Part shown: piece by piece, positions 6,359 to 14,695 of the stretch
Position numbering within the stretch: position 1 is the first letter of the stretch
Layout of the letters: each line of letters opens with the position of its first letter
NCBI RefSeq assembly: GCF_023896955.1
Contig: NZ_JAMHIW010000028.1
Location: 1 to 33,719, forward strand
Direction of reading: 5' to 3'
DNA length: 33,719 nt
Origin: Micromonospora sp. RHAY321
Lineage (GTDB): Bacteria; Actinomycetota; Actinomycetes; Mycobacteriales; Micromonosporaceae
Translations under genes and position numbers: made by a program
The notes under the pieces: generated by a model
Seen by the model: the letters and a program-made list of their open reading frames with translations, nothing else
The model's database searches: none
Told to the model about the DNA's origin: nothing

Positions 6359-6862
6359 TCAGCGCGCGCACAGCTGATCGAGACGCTGCTGGAGCCGGTC
6401 CAGCTCGGTCTCGTCGATCGACTCCACGTCGGCGCCGAGCGCGGTGACCTCGGTGCCGATGTCCGTGAGCAGCGTCTTGAGCTGCGCGTCCGTGGCCCGG
6501 GCCGACTGCTCCCGCAGCGCGGTCCGCCAGCCGGCCAGCGCCGCCTCGGCCCGCTTGCGGGCCGCCTCGGCCGTGACGCTGTCCCCGGCGCCCACCGCCG
6601 CGATCATCTGACCCAGCTCCGCCACGTACGTCCGGACGGCCGCCGTGCCCGCCTCCTGGGCCGCGGCGCAGACCTGCGCGGCGTTGCCGCCCGCCGGGCC
6701 ACCACCCACCGGCGTGGCGGTCGAGCCGGCGGGGAGGCCCCCGGACCCGGAGGCCGGGCCGGTCGTCCCGCCCCGCCCCTGCCCGACGGGCCGGTCGGTG
6801 GAGCAGCCGCCCCCGGCGACGAGCGTGGTGACCAGCAGGGTGACGGCGAGCAGACGACGCAT
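6359..6862 (-). CDS. Putative lipoprotein, helical, unknown function
   Basis: This is a 167-aa secreted protein. The N-terminus MRRLLAVTLLVTTLVAGGGC is a lipoprotein signal peptide with a degenerate lipobox (AGGGC) and acylation predicted at Cys20. A Gly/Ser/Pro-rich linker of about 35 residues follows. The rest is a helical domain of about 110 residues (QEAGTAAVRTYVAELGQMIA ... LDRLQQRLDQLCAR) with three or four helices. It contains two further cysteines, one near the domain start (AQVCAAAQEAG) and one near the C-terminus (DQLCAR), that could form a disulfide. The ATG at 6862 has AGGAGA upstream. It lies between the RNase E/G gene and rplU with terminator-like sequence upstream, so it is probably a separate unit. 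I do not recognise a named family. Confidence 0.75.
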   Translation of the reverse strand: MRRLLAVTLLVTTLVAGGGCSTDRPVGQGRGGTTGPASGSGGLPAGSTATPVGGGPAGGNAAQVCAAAQEAGTAAVRTYVAELGQMIAAVGAGDSVTAEAARKRAEAALAGWRTALREQSARATDAQLKTLLTDIGTEVTALGADVESIDETELDRLQQRLDQLCAR

Positions 6863-6914
6863 GTTTCTTCTCCTGACCGGGGAGGGCCGATCCTGGGCCG
6901 GGTGGCCGGACCGG

Positions 6915-6955
6915 CGAGGTCCCTCCCCCGTCACTTTGCCGGGAGAGGGACCTCG
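6915..6955 (-). terminator. Hairpin terminator after the RNase E/G gene
   Basis: CGAGGTCCCTC at 6915-6925 pairs perfectly with 6945-6955, and an inner CCCG/CGGG (6927-6930 with 6940-6943) extends the stem past one mismatch. It begins about 26 bp after the stop of the ribonuclease gene. There is no T tract. Confidence 0.65.
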
Positions 6956-6980
6956 TCAAACACCGGGCCGGTCAGGTGCG

Positions 6981-9900
6981 TCAGGGGCGGGTCCGCCGCC
7001 GGGTGCCACCCCGGCGGGAGCGACGACGGCCGCCGCCGCCCTCGGTGCTCTCCTCGTCGGCGTCGCCGTCGGCGAGCGCGTCCGGGTCGTCCGCGGCGGC
7101 CAGCCGGGCCGACTCGCCCTGCTGGGCGTCGGAGACAGCGGGCGCGGCCGCGGTGTCCGACTCGTAGCGGGACAGGTCGTAGCCCATGGTGTCCACGTAG
7201 TCGGCGTCCGGTTCGGCGCTGGTGTCGGTGTCGACGACCTCGACCGCCGTCCGCTCGGCCGGGGCGTTCTTACGCGCCCGGCGACGGGAGGACGCCGTGC
7301 CCTGCTCGGCGGCCGGGGCGGCGACCGACGAGGCGACCGCCTTGACCTTCTCCCCCGCCCCGCCGGAGCGCGGCTTCTCCGGCACCGGCTCGGTGTGGAT
7401 GATGACGCCCCGACCCTTGCAGCACTCACAGGTCTCGCTGAACGAATCCAGCAGGCCCGCGCCGATCCGCTTGCGGGTCATCTGCACCAGACCGAGCGAG
7501 GTGATCTCGGTGACCTGGTGCTTGGTGCGGTCCCGACCCAGGCACTCGGTCAGCCGGCGCAGCACCAGCTCACGGTTGGACTCCAGCACCATGTCGATGA
7601 AGTCGATCACCACGATGCCGCCGATGTCGCGCAGCCGGAGCTGGCGGACGATCTCCTCGGCCGCCTCCAGGTTGTTGCGGGTGACCGTCTCCTCCAGGTT
7701 GCCCCCGGAGCCGGTGTACTTGCCGGTGTTGACGTCGACGACCGTCATGGCCTCGGTGCGGTCGATCACCAGCGAGCCACCGGAGGGCAGGAAGACCTTG
7801 CGGTCCAGGCCCTTGATGATCTGCTCGTCGATCCGGTACTCGGCGAAGATGTCGCTCGTGCCCACGTGCCGGCGCACCCGGTCCACCAGGTCCGGGGAGA
7901 CGTGCGACAGGTACGACTCGACCATCTCGTACGACTGCTCGCCCTCGATCACCAGCTCGCGGAAGTCCTCGTTGAACAGGTCTCGGACCACCCGGATGAC
8001 CAGGTCGGGCTCCTCGTAGAGCAGCACCGGAGCGCCGCCCTCGGCAGCCTTGGCCTGGATGTCCTCCCACTGCGCCTGCAACCGCTTGACGTCGCGGGCC
8101 AGCTCGTCCTCGCTGGCGCCCTCGGCGGCCGTACGGACGATCACGCCCGCGCCGTCCGGAACCATCTTCTTGAGCACGTCGCGCAGCCGCTTGCGCTCGT
8201 TGTCCGGCAGCTTCCGGCTGATCCCGGAGGCGTTGCCGTTGGGCACGTAGACCAGGTGCCGGCCGGAGAGCGCGATGTGGCTGGTCAGCCGCGCGCCCTT
8301 GTGCCCGATCGGGTCCTTGGTGACCTGCACCAGCACCGAGTCGCCGGAGCGCAGCGCCTGCTCGATCGAGCGGGCCCGCCCCTCCAGACCGGAGGTGTCC
8401 CAGTTGACCTCGCCGGCGTACAGCACCGCGTTGCGGCCCCGGCCGACGTCGACGAACGCCGCCTCCATGCTGGGCAGCACGTTCTGCACCTTGCCCAGGT
8501 AGACGTTGCCGGCCATCGTGCCGGACGAGTTGCGGGTCACGTAGTGCTCGACCAGCACCCCGTCCTCCAGGACGGCGATCTGGGTGCGGTCACCACGCTG
8601 GCGGACCGCCATCACCCGGTCGACCGCCTCGCGGCGGGCCAGGAACTCCGACTCGCTGAGGATCGGCGGCCGCGTACGCCGCTGCTCCCGACCGTCGCGG
8701 CGGCGCTGGCGCTTGGCCTCCAGCCGGGTCGAGCCCGACACGCCCTGCACCTCGTCGACGGTCCGGCGCGGCTCGCGGATCTTGACCACGGTCGGTACGC
8801 CGTCGTCGGCGGCCCCCTCCGTGTCACCGGCGCCCCGGCGGCGGCGACGCCGGCGGCGACGGGTCAGCCCGTCCCCGCCCTCGGACTCCTCGTCCTCGTC
8901 GCCCTCGGCCTCGGCCTCGGCGGTCTCTTCCTCCTCGGCCTGCGCCGCCTCCTCGGACTCGTCGTCCTCGGCGTCCTCGGCACCGCCCTTGCCCCGGCCC
9001 CGGCCGCGGCGACCACGCCGGCGGCGACGGCGCGCGGCGGCGCTGTCCTCGTCGTCCTCATCCGCCTCGGCGGCCTCGTCGGCCTCCTCGGTCGGCTCCT
9101 CCTCGGCCTCGATCGCCTCGACCACCTCGACCGGCTCGGCGTCGCGGCGACCGCGCCGCCGCCGGCGGGACGGCTCGGCGGCCTCCTCCACGGCCGGCTC
9201 CTCGACGACCGGAGCGGGCTCCGCCGGCCGGGTCACCGGCACGGCGTCCGGCTGCGGCGCCATGAACAGCACGGTGGGCGCGGAGAGCGCGGCACGGCGG
9301 CGGCGGGTCCGCGGCTGCTCCGGCTCGAGGACATCGGCCGGCTCGATCGGCTCGTTCGCCACAGAAGCCACGGCCACGCCCGGCGGCACCTCACCGGAGC
9401 GCTCCTGCGCCCCACTGGTCCGGGACGGCTCGGCGGCGGTCTCGCCCGGGGCGGCCTCCGTCTCGTCGAGCTCGGCCTCCGCCTCGCGCAGGTCCGACTC
9501 CGCCGGAGTCTCGACAGCAGGACGCTCCTCGACCGCGGCGGGCTCCTCGACGGCGGCGGGCTCCTCGACGACGGGCGGCGGGGTGGCCTTCTTCCGGCGC
9601 GTACGGGTCACCTTGACCGGCGGAACGACCTCGGCGGACGCCTCCTCGGCGGAGGCCGCGACCAGCGGCTCGTCGGCGGTCGTCTCGACGGGGGCGGCCT
9701 TGCGGCGCCGCCGGGTGGTCTTCGGGGCGGCGTCCAGGTCGCCGGAGACCGGGGCGAAGACCTCCGCCTGCGGCGACTCGTCACTGCCGACCCCGCCGGT
9801 GGACGCCTCGACCGGCGCCTCGGCCTGCTCCGGCTGGTTGAGCGGGGCGGCCCGACGACGGGTCGTCCTACGCCGCACCGGGGCGGCGGGCTCGGCGCTC

Positions 9901-10040
9901 TCCGCGCCGGCCGGCTCCGCGGAGGCGGCGCCGGTGGGGTTCGCCGCGGCGGCGCCGTCGGCGGTGGTGCTCTGGTCAGCGGTGTCGCCGGCCGGCTGTG
10001 AACCGGTCCGTTCGCCGCCCTCGGGCTCGTTCTCGAGCAT
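6981..10040 (-). CDS. rne: Ribonuclease E/G (Rne/Rng family)
   Basis: This is a 1019-aa endoribonuclease for mRNA decay and rRNA/tRNA maturation. The first ~490 residues are a low-complexity extension rich in Glu, Ala and Arg blocks (repeated AAVEEP, and RRRRRRGRRGRGRGKGG), typical of high-GC actinobacterial members. The catalytic core starts near residue 490. It contains an S1 RNA-binding domain (GNVYLGKVQNVLPSMEAAFVDVG), the two metal-binding aspartates Asp769 (VVDVNTGKYTG) and Asp813 (VVIDFIDM), and a Zn-link C871-E-C-C874 followed by KGRG. The C-terminal ~140 residues are again disordered and end RRSRRGGTRRRTRP. I chose the ATG at 10040 (MLENEPEGG) because GGAG lies about 7 nt upstream. 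It follows the DUF2344 gene, an arrangement common in Actinobacteria. Confidence 0.95.
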   Translation of the reverse strand: MLENEPEGGERTGSQPAGDTADQSTTADGAAAANPTGAASAEPAGAESAEPAAPVRRRTTRRRAAPLNQPEQAEAPVEASTGGVGSDESPQAEVFAPVSGDLDAAPKTTRRRRKAAPVETTADEPLVAASAEEASAEVVPPVKVTRTRRKKATPPPVVEEPAAVEEPAAVEERPAVETPAESDLREAEAELDETEAAPGETAAEPSRTSGAQERSGEVPPGVAVASVANEPIEPADVLEPEQPRTRRRRAALSAPTVLFMAPQPDAVPVTRPAEPAPVVEEPAVEEAAEPSRRRRRGRRDAEPVEVVEAIEAEEEPTEEADEAAEADEDDEDSAAARRRRRRGRRGRGRGKGGAEDAEDDESEEAAQAEEEETAEAEAEGDEDEESEGGDGLTRRRRRRRRRGAGDTEGAADDGVPTVVKIREPRRTVDEVQGVSGSTRLEAKRQRRRDGREQRRTRPPILSESEFLARREAVDRVMAVRQRGDRTQIAVLEDGVLVEHYVTRNSSGTMAGNVYLGKVQNVLPSMEAAFVDVGRGRNAVLYAGEVNWDTSGLEGRARSIEQALRSGDSVLVQVTKDPIGHKGARLTSHIALSGRHLVYVPNGNASGISRKLPDNERKRLRDVLKKMVPDGAGVIVRTAAEGASEDELARDVKRLQAQWEDIQAKAAEGGAPVLLYEEPDLVIRVVRDLFNEDFRELVIEGEQSYEMVESYLSHVSPDLVDRVRRHVGTSDIFAEYRIDEQIIKGLDRKVFLPSGGSLVIDRTEAMTVVDVNTGKYTGSGGNLEETVTRNNLEAAEEIVRQLRLRDIGGIVVIDFIDMVLESNRELVLRRLTECLGRDRTKHQVTEITSLGLVQMTRKRIGAGLLDSFSETCECCKGRGVIIHTEPVPEKPRSGGAGEKVKAVASSVAAPAAEQGTASSRRRARKNAPAERTAVEVVDTDTSAEPDADYVDTMGYDLSRYESDTAAAPAVSDAQQGESARLAAADDPDALADGDADEESTEGGGGRRRSRRGGTRRRTRP

Positions 10041-10157
10041 GGACGTTCTCCAGTTCTGGCTGCCCCGGGCGCGGGTGAGCGCTGCCACGCAGGGTTGCCG
10101 CAAAAGTGTTTCCGCCGGGCGCGCGTGGTGCGCGACCGCCGAAGTCTGCCTGCCAGA

Positions 10158-10178
10158 GCACTGACCGTCGGTCAGTGC
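10158..10178. promoter_or_regulatory. Perfect 21-bp palindrome between the DUF2344 gene and the RNase E/G gene
   Basis: GCACTGACCG (10158-10167), one central T, then CGGTCAGTGC (10169-10178). It overlaps the stop codon of the DUF2344 gene (10172-10174) and lies 118 bp upstream of the RNase start. The TGACCG/CGGTCA half-sites resemble TetR-family operators. As RNA it could form an 8-bp stem with a 5-nt loop, but no T run follows. Confidence 0.5.
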
Positions 10179-10948
10179 CCAACGATGGCTGCCCCGCCGC
10201 GGTCCGCATCCAACGGATCCACGATCGCACCCTGCGCGGTCAACGTGCCCTGAGCCAGCCGGGTCACCCTCGGCGAGACCGGCGGCTCCAGGTCGGCCAC
10301 CACGCGGAGGCCGGAAAGGACGTCATCGGGCCGTACGGACGGGGTGACCTGCCGCACGACCAGTTCGAGTATCGCACACGGTACGGCCGGCGCCCCGGAA
10401 GGCGTCGGCGTCGCCTCGAGGACATCGATCGATATCACGGCCGCGCGAGCGTCGAAGGTGCGGCGGCCCTGCTTGGTCATCCGCTCGACCAGCACCTCGT
10501 CGGCGGCGTTGAAGGCGTCCACGGCGGCGCGCAGCACGGCCGGGTCGACCTCGGGCAGCTCGATGTGCCACAGCGACGCCTCGATCCGGTCCGGCAGGCT
10601 GCCCCCGGCGACGATCACGGCGTCCAGCACGTCCAGCCCGGGCGAGAGCGCGGCGTCCAACGCGGCCCGCAGCGCCTCCGGGTCGACCGGCGCCTGAAGG
10701 CCGATCTCCAGATATTCCGCCTCACTGGCCACCCCCGTGGGCGCGGCGCTGGCGTAGGAGATCTTCGGGTGCGGGGTGAAGCCCTGGGAGAAGGCGATCG
10801 GCACGGCGGCACGGCGCAGCGCGCGTTCGAAGGCCCGGGCGAAGTCCCGGTGGGAGGTGAATCGCAGCGGGCCCCGCTTGGCGTACCGGATGCGGACGCG
10901 CTGGACGACCGGCGCCTGGCCGCCCTCGGGTTGAGGCTTCTTGGCGAT
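10172..10948 (-). CDS. DUF2344 / TIGR03936 radical-SAM-associated protein
   Basis: The protein is 258 aa from the proposed start. It matches the DUF2344 family (VQRVRIRYAKRGPLRFTSHRDFARAFERALRRA, then FSQGFTPHPKISYASAAPTGVASEAEYLEI). Members are encoded next to, or fused to, B12-binding radical SAM proteins, and their biochemical role is unknown. The start is unusual. The reading frame has no ATG, GTG or TTG near the conserved N-terminus; the only standard start is a TTG at 11050 without a good ribosome-binding site. An ATC at 10948-10946 lies 6 nt after a clear GAGGAG (10960-10955) and gives I/M-AKKPQPEGGQAPV, the N-terminus I expect for this family. I therefore favour ATC, or a sequencing or mutational change from ATG. 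The usual radical SAM partner lies 3.7 kb away (14696-16690). Confidence 0.88.
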   Translation of the reverse strand: MAKKPQPEGGQAPVVQRVRIRYAKRGPLRFTSHRDFARAFERALRRAAVPIAFSQGFTPHPKISYASAAPTGVASEAEYLEIGLQAPVDPEALRAALDAALSPGLDVLDAVIVAGGSLPDRIEASLWHIELPEVDPAVLRAAVDAFNAADEVLVERMTKQGRRTFDARAAVISIDVLEATPTPSGAPAVPCAILELVVRQVTPSVRPDDVLSGLRVVADLEPPVSPRVTRLAQGTLTAQGAIVDPLDADRGGAAIVGH

Positions 10949-11130
10949 CGTGGGCTCCTCGGGTGGACCTGCGTGTCCGTCCCATCCTGGCGCAGGGCTC
11001 GTGACGGTACGCAGCCGGGGCGGCCGAAACGCCAGACGAAACGGGTTCAAAGGGGCGGCGATGCCCTGACGGCCCGCCGCGGAACGCCGACGGCCGGCCG
11101 GCGACGCAGGTCACCGGCCGGCCACGACGA

Positions 11131-12495
11131 TCAGGAACGGTTGCCGCTGGGCGGCGGGGCGGGCGGCGCCCCCGGAGGCGGGGCGTAACCGGGCGGCGGG
11201 GCGTAACCACTGGGCGGGCCGTAACCCTGCCCCGGGGCGGGCGGCTGGTAGGCGCCCGGCGGGGCGTACCCGCCGGGAGGCGCCTGGTCGAGCAGGCCGT
11301 CCGGTACGTCGGCCGACATGCTCGCCTCGCGGCGGTACCGACGCCGGTTCCAGATCAGGAAGACCACCAGCCCCAGCAGCAGCACCAGCGCCACGGCTGT
11401 GCCGATGACGACCACCATGACCTGCTGGTCCGTGGGGCCGCCCCGGTCGCCGTGCTGGGTGACGTCGAACTCCTCGTCGGCACCCGCCGTCGGGGCGGGC
11501 TCCGGATCGGTCGCGGCGGCCGGGTCGAGCAGCGGGTTGGCGCTGACCGTCGGTACGTCCGCGCTCAGCGCGGTCACCGGATCGATCCGGCCGAAGCCGT
11601 ACTGCGGATCGCGGCCGGACGGGCCGGCATCCCGGGCAGTCCGGATGATCCGGTTGATCACGTTGGCGGCGTCGAGGTCCGGGTACTTCGCCCGGATCAG
11701 CGCCGCGACACCGGAGACGATCGCGGTGGCGTCCGAGGTGCCGTCGCCCCAGCCGTAGCCCCGGTCCGGGCCGACGTTGTAGATGCCGTCGCCGGGCGCG
11801 GCGATCACCGCAGCCGGCCCCTGGACCGAGCCGGACCAGAAGTTGCCGCCCCGGGTCGTCCCGGTCACCGCGATCACGCCGGGAACGTTGGCGGGATTGT
11901 CCACGTCGGTGCTGCCCTTGGCGGTGTTGCCGGCGGCGGCGACCACGACGACGTCGCGGTCCAGCGCGTACCTGATCGCGCTCTCCTCGTCGGGACTGGC
12001 CGGCCCCGGCCCGCCCAGGGACATGTTGATCACCTTGGCGCCGCCGTCGACGGCCATCCGGACGCCCAGGGCGACGGCCGAGTCCCGGTTGGTGCCGACG
12101 CCCTCGTGCAGCTTGATGGGCAGGATCTTCGCACCCGGGGCGATGCCGTCCACGCCGTCGCGGCTGGCGTTCGTCGCTGCGATGATGCCGGCCATGTGCG
12201 TGCCGTGCCCCTCGTCGTCGACGCGCCCGTCGCCGGAGGCGCCGTAGCTGCGGCCGCCGGGAAGCACCTGGCCCCGCAGGTCCGGATGGTTGGCGTCGAC
12301 GCCACTGTCGAGCACGGCCACGACCACGCCCCGCCCGGTCGAGAGCTTGTGCACCTGATCGATCTTGAGCTCGTCCAGATACCACTGCTCGGCCCGCCGG
12401 GGTGCGGCGGCCGCCGGTTGGGCGGCCCCCAGCACCAGGAGCCCCGCGAGCAGGCAGGCCGTGACCGGCCGGCGCGCTCCGACGTTCACCCTCAT
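11131..12495 (-). CDS. Mycosin-type S8 serine peptidase (type VII secretion-associated)
   Basis: This is a 454-aa membrane-anchored subtilase. Signal peptide at 1-31 (VTACLLAGLLVLGAAQPAAAA). Catalytic triad: Asp63 (VVVAVLDSGVD), His97 (GHGTHMAG) and Ser254 (GTSDATAIVSG), with oxyanion Asn190 (VAAAGN). A C-terminal membrane helix at about 359-382 (VMVVVIGTAVALVLLLGLVVFLIW) is followed by an unusually long cytoplasmic tail of about 70 residues rich in Pro, Gly and Tyr (GYAPPPGYAPPPG). ATG 12495 gives the signal peptide; a start 42 nt upstream would overlap the preceding gene. Mycosins process ESX substrates and stabilise the secretion machine outside the membrane. Here it is the last gene of a three-gene ESX-type operon, 10 bp after the WXG protein. 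No EccB, EccC, EccD or EccE gene is in the window. Confidence 0.9.
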   Translation of the reverse strand: MRVNVGARRPVTACLLAGLLVLGAAQPAAAAPRRAEQWYLDELKIDQVHKLSTGRGVVVAVLDSGVDANHPDLRGQVLPGGRSYGASGDGRVDDEGHGTHMAGIIAATNASRDGVDGIAPGAKILPIKLHEGVGTNRDSAVALGVRMAVDGGAKVINMSLGGPGPASPDEESAIRYALDRDVVVVAAAGNTAKGSTDVDNPANVPGVIAVTGTTRGGNFWSGSVQGPAAVIAAPGDGIYNVGPDRGYGWGDGTSDATAIVSGVAALIRAKYPDLDAANVINRIIRTARDAGPSGRDPQYGFGRIDPVTALSADVPTVSANPLLDPAAATDPEPAPTAGADEEFDVTQHGDRGGPTDQQVMVVVIGTAVALVLLLGLVVFLIWNRRRYRREASMSADVPDGLLDQAPPGGYAPPGAYQPPAPGQGYGPPSGYAPPPGYAPPPGAPPAPPPSGNRS

Positions 12496-12505
12496 CCGTC
12501 CGTCC

Positions 12506-13975
12506 TCATCGCAGGATGCCCGGGGACGCTCCGTCACCGGAGCCCCACGGATCGTCGTCCTCAGTCAACCACGACGAGTGCTCCGAGCCGGTGCCGCCCT
12601 GCCCGGCACCGCCCTGGCCGCCCATCATTCCGCCGCCCATCATTCCGGCGCCGGCCATCCCGCCACGCGCGCCGCCCGCACCCGCGCCCGCGCCGCCGGC
12701 ACCGGTCGCGTTGCGCAACGCGGTCGCCGCGCTCGTCATCGGCGGCACCTTGCCGTTTCCGCCGCCCACCATGCCGGGGATGCCGCCCATCCCGATCCCG
12801 CCGGCCGAGCCTACGCCGCCGCCGATCCCACCACCGGCGCCGCCGAGACCGGCGCCACCACCGAGACCACCGCCGGCACCGCCGAGACCGGCACCACCGA
12901 TGCCGGCACCGCCGCCGAGGCCACCCAGGCTTCCGACGCCGCTGGGCGCGGCACCGGCCAGACCGGTGCTGTAGCCGTCGTCGCCGCCCGGGTAACCGGA
13001 CCCGGTGGGCGGGGGCGTGAACTGCCCGGAGCCGCCGGACGAGGAACCGCCACCGCCGCCGAACTCGGCCGTGGGGGGCGGGGAGAACGGGCCGCCGGTG
13101 GTGGGGCCGCCCGTGTCGCCGATGCCCGGCGGCCTGCTGCCGATCGTGGGGCCGCCACCGATGTCGGCCCCTCCACCGTCGCCACCACCACCGATGTCCG
13201 GCCGACCCTGCGGCGGGATCCGGGTGTCGGGGCGGTAGTCGTCCGATGCGTCGTTGCTGCCGTCCGGCCCGGCGAGGGTCAGCTTGGGACGCTCGGCCAC
13301 CACCGCCTGGGGCAGCGGCGACATCGCGGAGTTCGCCGCCTGCTGGTTGTCCCGGTACCAGTTGTCCAGGTGGGACTTCGTGTCCCAGAAGCCGCCCCGC
13401 TCATTGTCGCCGGCCTGGCCGTCGACCTTCATGGTCGCCTCCAGGTCGTCGGCCTTGTCGCGGAACGCGCCGTCGGCGTACGACGCCTGGTTGTTCTGGT
13501 AGTCCTGACGCAGCGCGGCGAGGAAGCCGGTCGTGCTCTCGCCGTCGCGGGCGTCGTCGAGCTCGGTGCCGTTGGGCAGGCTCCACTCGTTCAGGCCGAA
13601 GTCGTCCATCAGCGGGATCGGGATCGAGGAGACCGCCTTGCGGATGTCACCCTCGATCCGCGTCAACGCACCGCTCACGTTGCTCGCGTCGGTGATCAGA
13701 TCCTCGATCTGCTTGCCGATCTCACCCAGGTGCTCGCGGTACGCGTCACCGCCGCTGCCCTTCCAGCCCGCGAGCATGCCGGGCAGACCGCCGACGTGCG
13801 GGCGCTCGGTGCCGGTCGCGATCGGGCCGACGAACGATCGGCCGACGAGCGCGTCGCGTAGATGTCCCAGGCCGGCGGAGAGGTTGTTCCACCCCATCCC
13901 GACCGATCCGACCGTCTCCGGGTCCGCGGAGAGCGTCACCTCGCGGACGCACCGCTCCCAGGTTCCTCCAGCCAT
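12506..13975 (-). CDS. WXG100-like/PPE-like ESX protein with Gly-rich C-terminus
   Basis: This is a 489-aa protein. The first ~110 residues are helical with a W-K-G turn at 71-73 (LAGWKGSGGDAYREHLGEIG), the WXG100-type helical hairpin of ESX substrates. Residues 110-235 form a further helical part. From about 250 to 465 the sequence is very Gly-rich with Gly-Gly-Ala/Gly-Leu-Gly repeats, reminiscent of PGRS regions. A short acidic C-terminus (EHSSWLTEDDDPWG) closes it; I know similar endings from actinomycete ESX-locus proteins, so it may be functional. I see no canonical YxxxD/E secretion motif. The ATG has GAGGGGG 5 nt upstream and the gene starts 10 bp after the 146-aa gene. The mycosin gene follows at 10 bp, which supports a role as a secreted or surface substrate or partner of that protease. 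Confidence 0.8.
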   Translation of the reverse strand: MAGGTWERCVREVTLSADPETVGSVGMGWNNLSAGLGHLRDALVGRSFVGPIATGTERPHVGGLPGMLAGWKGSGGDAYREHLGEIGKQIEDLITDASNVSGALTRIEGDIRKAVSSIPIPLMDDFGLNEWSLPNGTELDDARDGESTTGFLAALRQDYQNNQASYADGAFRDKADDLEATMKVDGQAGDNERGGFWDTKSHLDNWYRDNQQAANSAMSPLPQAVVAERPKLTLAGPDGSNDASDDYRPDTRIPPQGRPDIGGGGDGGGADIGGGPTIGSRPPGIGDTGGPTTGGPFSPPPTAEFGGGGGSSSGGSGQFTPPPTGSGYPGGDDGYSTGLAGAAPSGVGSLGGLGGGAGIGGAGLGGAGGGLGGGAGLGGAGGGIGGGVGSAGGIGMGGIPGMVGGGNGKVPPMTSAATALRNATGAGGAGAGAGGARGGMAGAGMMGGGMMGGQGGAGQGGTGSEHSSWLTEDDDPWGSGDGASPGILR

Positions 13976-13985
13976 GTCGTCCCCC

Positions 13986-14426
13986 TCAGGCCGTGTACGG
14001 GTAGGTGGGCGCGCCGGCGGCCTGCGGCGGCGGAGCCGCCGACTCGAGCAGCCGCTCGATCTCCGAGCCGTTGGCGGCGTTGCGTGCCTCGGTGTCGCGG
14101 AACGCCTGGGCGATGTCCTCGGTGCCCTTCTTGAGCGCGGCGAGCCTCTGGGAGAGCGCCTTGAGGTGCGCCTCCATGTTGGCCGTCGACCGGGTCAACG
14201 CCTGCCACTGCATGCGGGCGTCCTCGTACGCCCCGAAGGGGGTGCCGTTCGGGACGGTCTGGGCGTTGGCGCTGTCGCCCTTCATCCGCTCCTTGATGCG
14301 CTCCATCTCGTAGCAGATGGTGTCGTCGACGTACTGCTTGAGGCGCTCGACGTACGCTGCCGCGGCGTCCAGATCCTCAACGCTGACGTGCAGATCGCCG
14401 GTGTTCGGCGGCGTGATGCCAGCCAT
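13986..14426 (-). CDS. Small helical ESX-locus protein
   Basis: This is a 146-aa, almost entirely helical protein (SVEDLDAAAAYVERLKQYVD ... ANMEAHLKALSQRLAALKKGTEDIAQAFRDTEARN), with a predicted coiled coil over about 80-130 and a Pro-rich end (PPPQAAGAPTYPYTA). There is no signal peptide. I chose the ATG at 14426 because GGGGAGGA lies just upstream. Its size, fold type and place in front of the WXG-like protein suggest a WXG100-class partner or chaperone in an ESX pair. It lacks a clear central W-x-G motif, so this is an inference. Confidence 0.75.
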   Translation of the reverse strand: MAGITPPNTGDLHVSVEDLDAAAAYVERLKQYVDDTICYEMERIKERMKGDSANAQTVPNGTPFGAYEDARMQWQALTRSTANMEAHLKALSQRLAALKKGTEDIAQAFRDTEARNAANGSEIERLLESAAPPPQAAGAPTYPYTA

Positions 14427-14612
14427 GCGCTTCCTCCCCGTTTCCCGACCCGCAGGGTCGGTCCATGTCAGACGCAGCGTATCGAGTAACGCCAAGTCAC
14501 GGCAGCCCCGAGCGGTGTCGTCTCGCAGTCACCGACGTCGATGTCAGCGGCGTGGCTGCGGGAACCGGCGACGCGATGCCGAGCCCGACCAGGGCCAACG
14601 GGCCCAGAAGCA

Positions 14613-14644
14613 GTCACCCACCGGGCATGAGCCCGGTGGGTGAC
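14613..14644 (-). terminator. Hairpin terminator of the radical SAM gene
   Basis: GTCACCCACCGGGC (14613-14626) and its perfect complement (14631-14644) enclose a 4-nt loop ATGA. It lies 50 bp after the stop of the minus-strand radical SAM gene and insulates it from the ESX operon. There is no T run. The rest of 14427-14695 holds no gene, only the ESX operon's leader with a 7-bp hairpin at 14445-14461. Confidence 0.7.
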
Positions 14645-14695
14645 GTGTCGACTATGGAGAGTAGCGGGTGTCCGGCACCCGGCGCTGCCCCGCGA

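Noticed and set aside
9520..9590. Short repeats in the 5' part of the RNase E/G gene
   Set aside because: They encode the AAVEEP low-complexity stretch of the disordered N-terminus and are expected for this family.
6645..10001. Open frame of more than 1100 codons on the plus strand across the RNase E/G gene
   Set aside because: It is antisense to rne, with His/Leu/Arg/Gly-rich composition typical of shadow frames. The conserved catalytic motifs are all on the minus strand.
12600..12960. Repetitive DNA in the ESX gene as a possible repeat array or CRISPR
   Set aside because: The repetition is the coding of Gly/Ala-rich protein in frame. There are no regular spacers and no cas genes.
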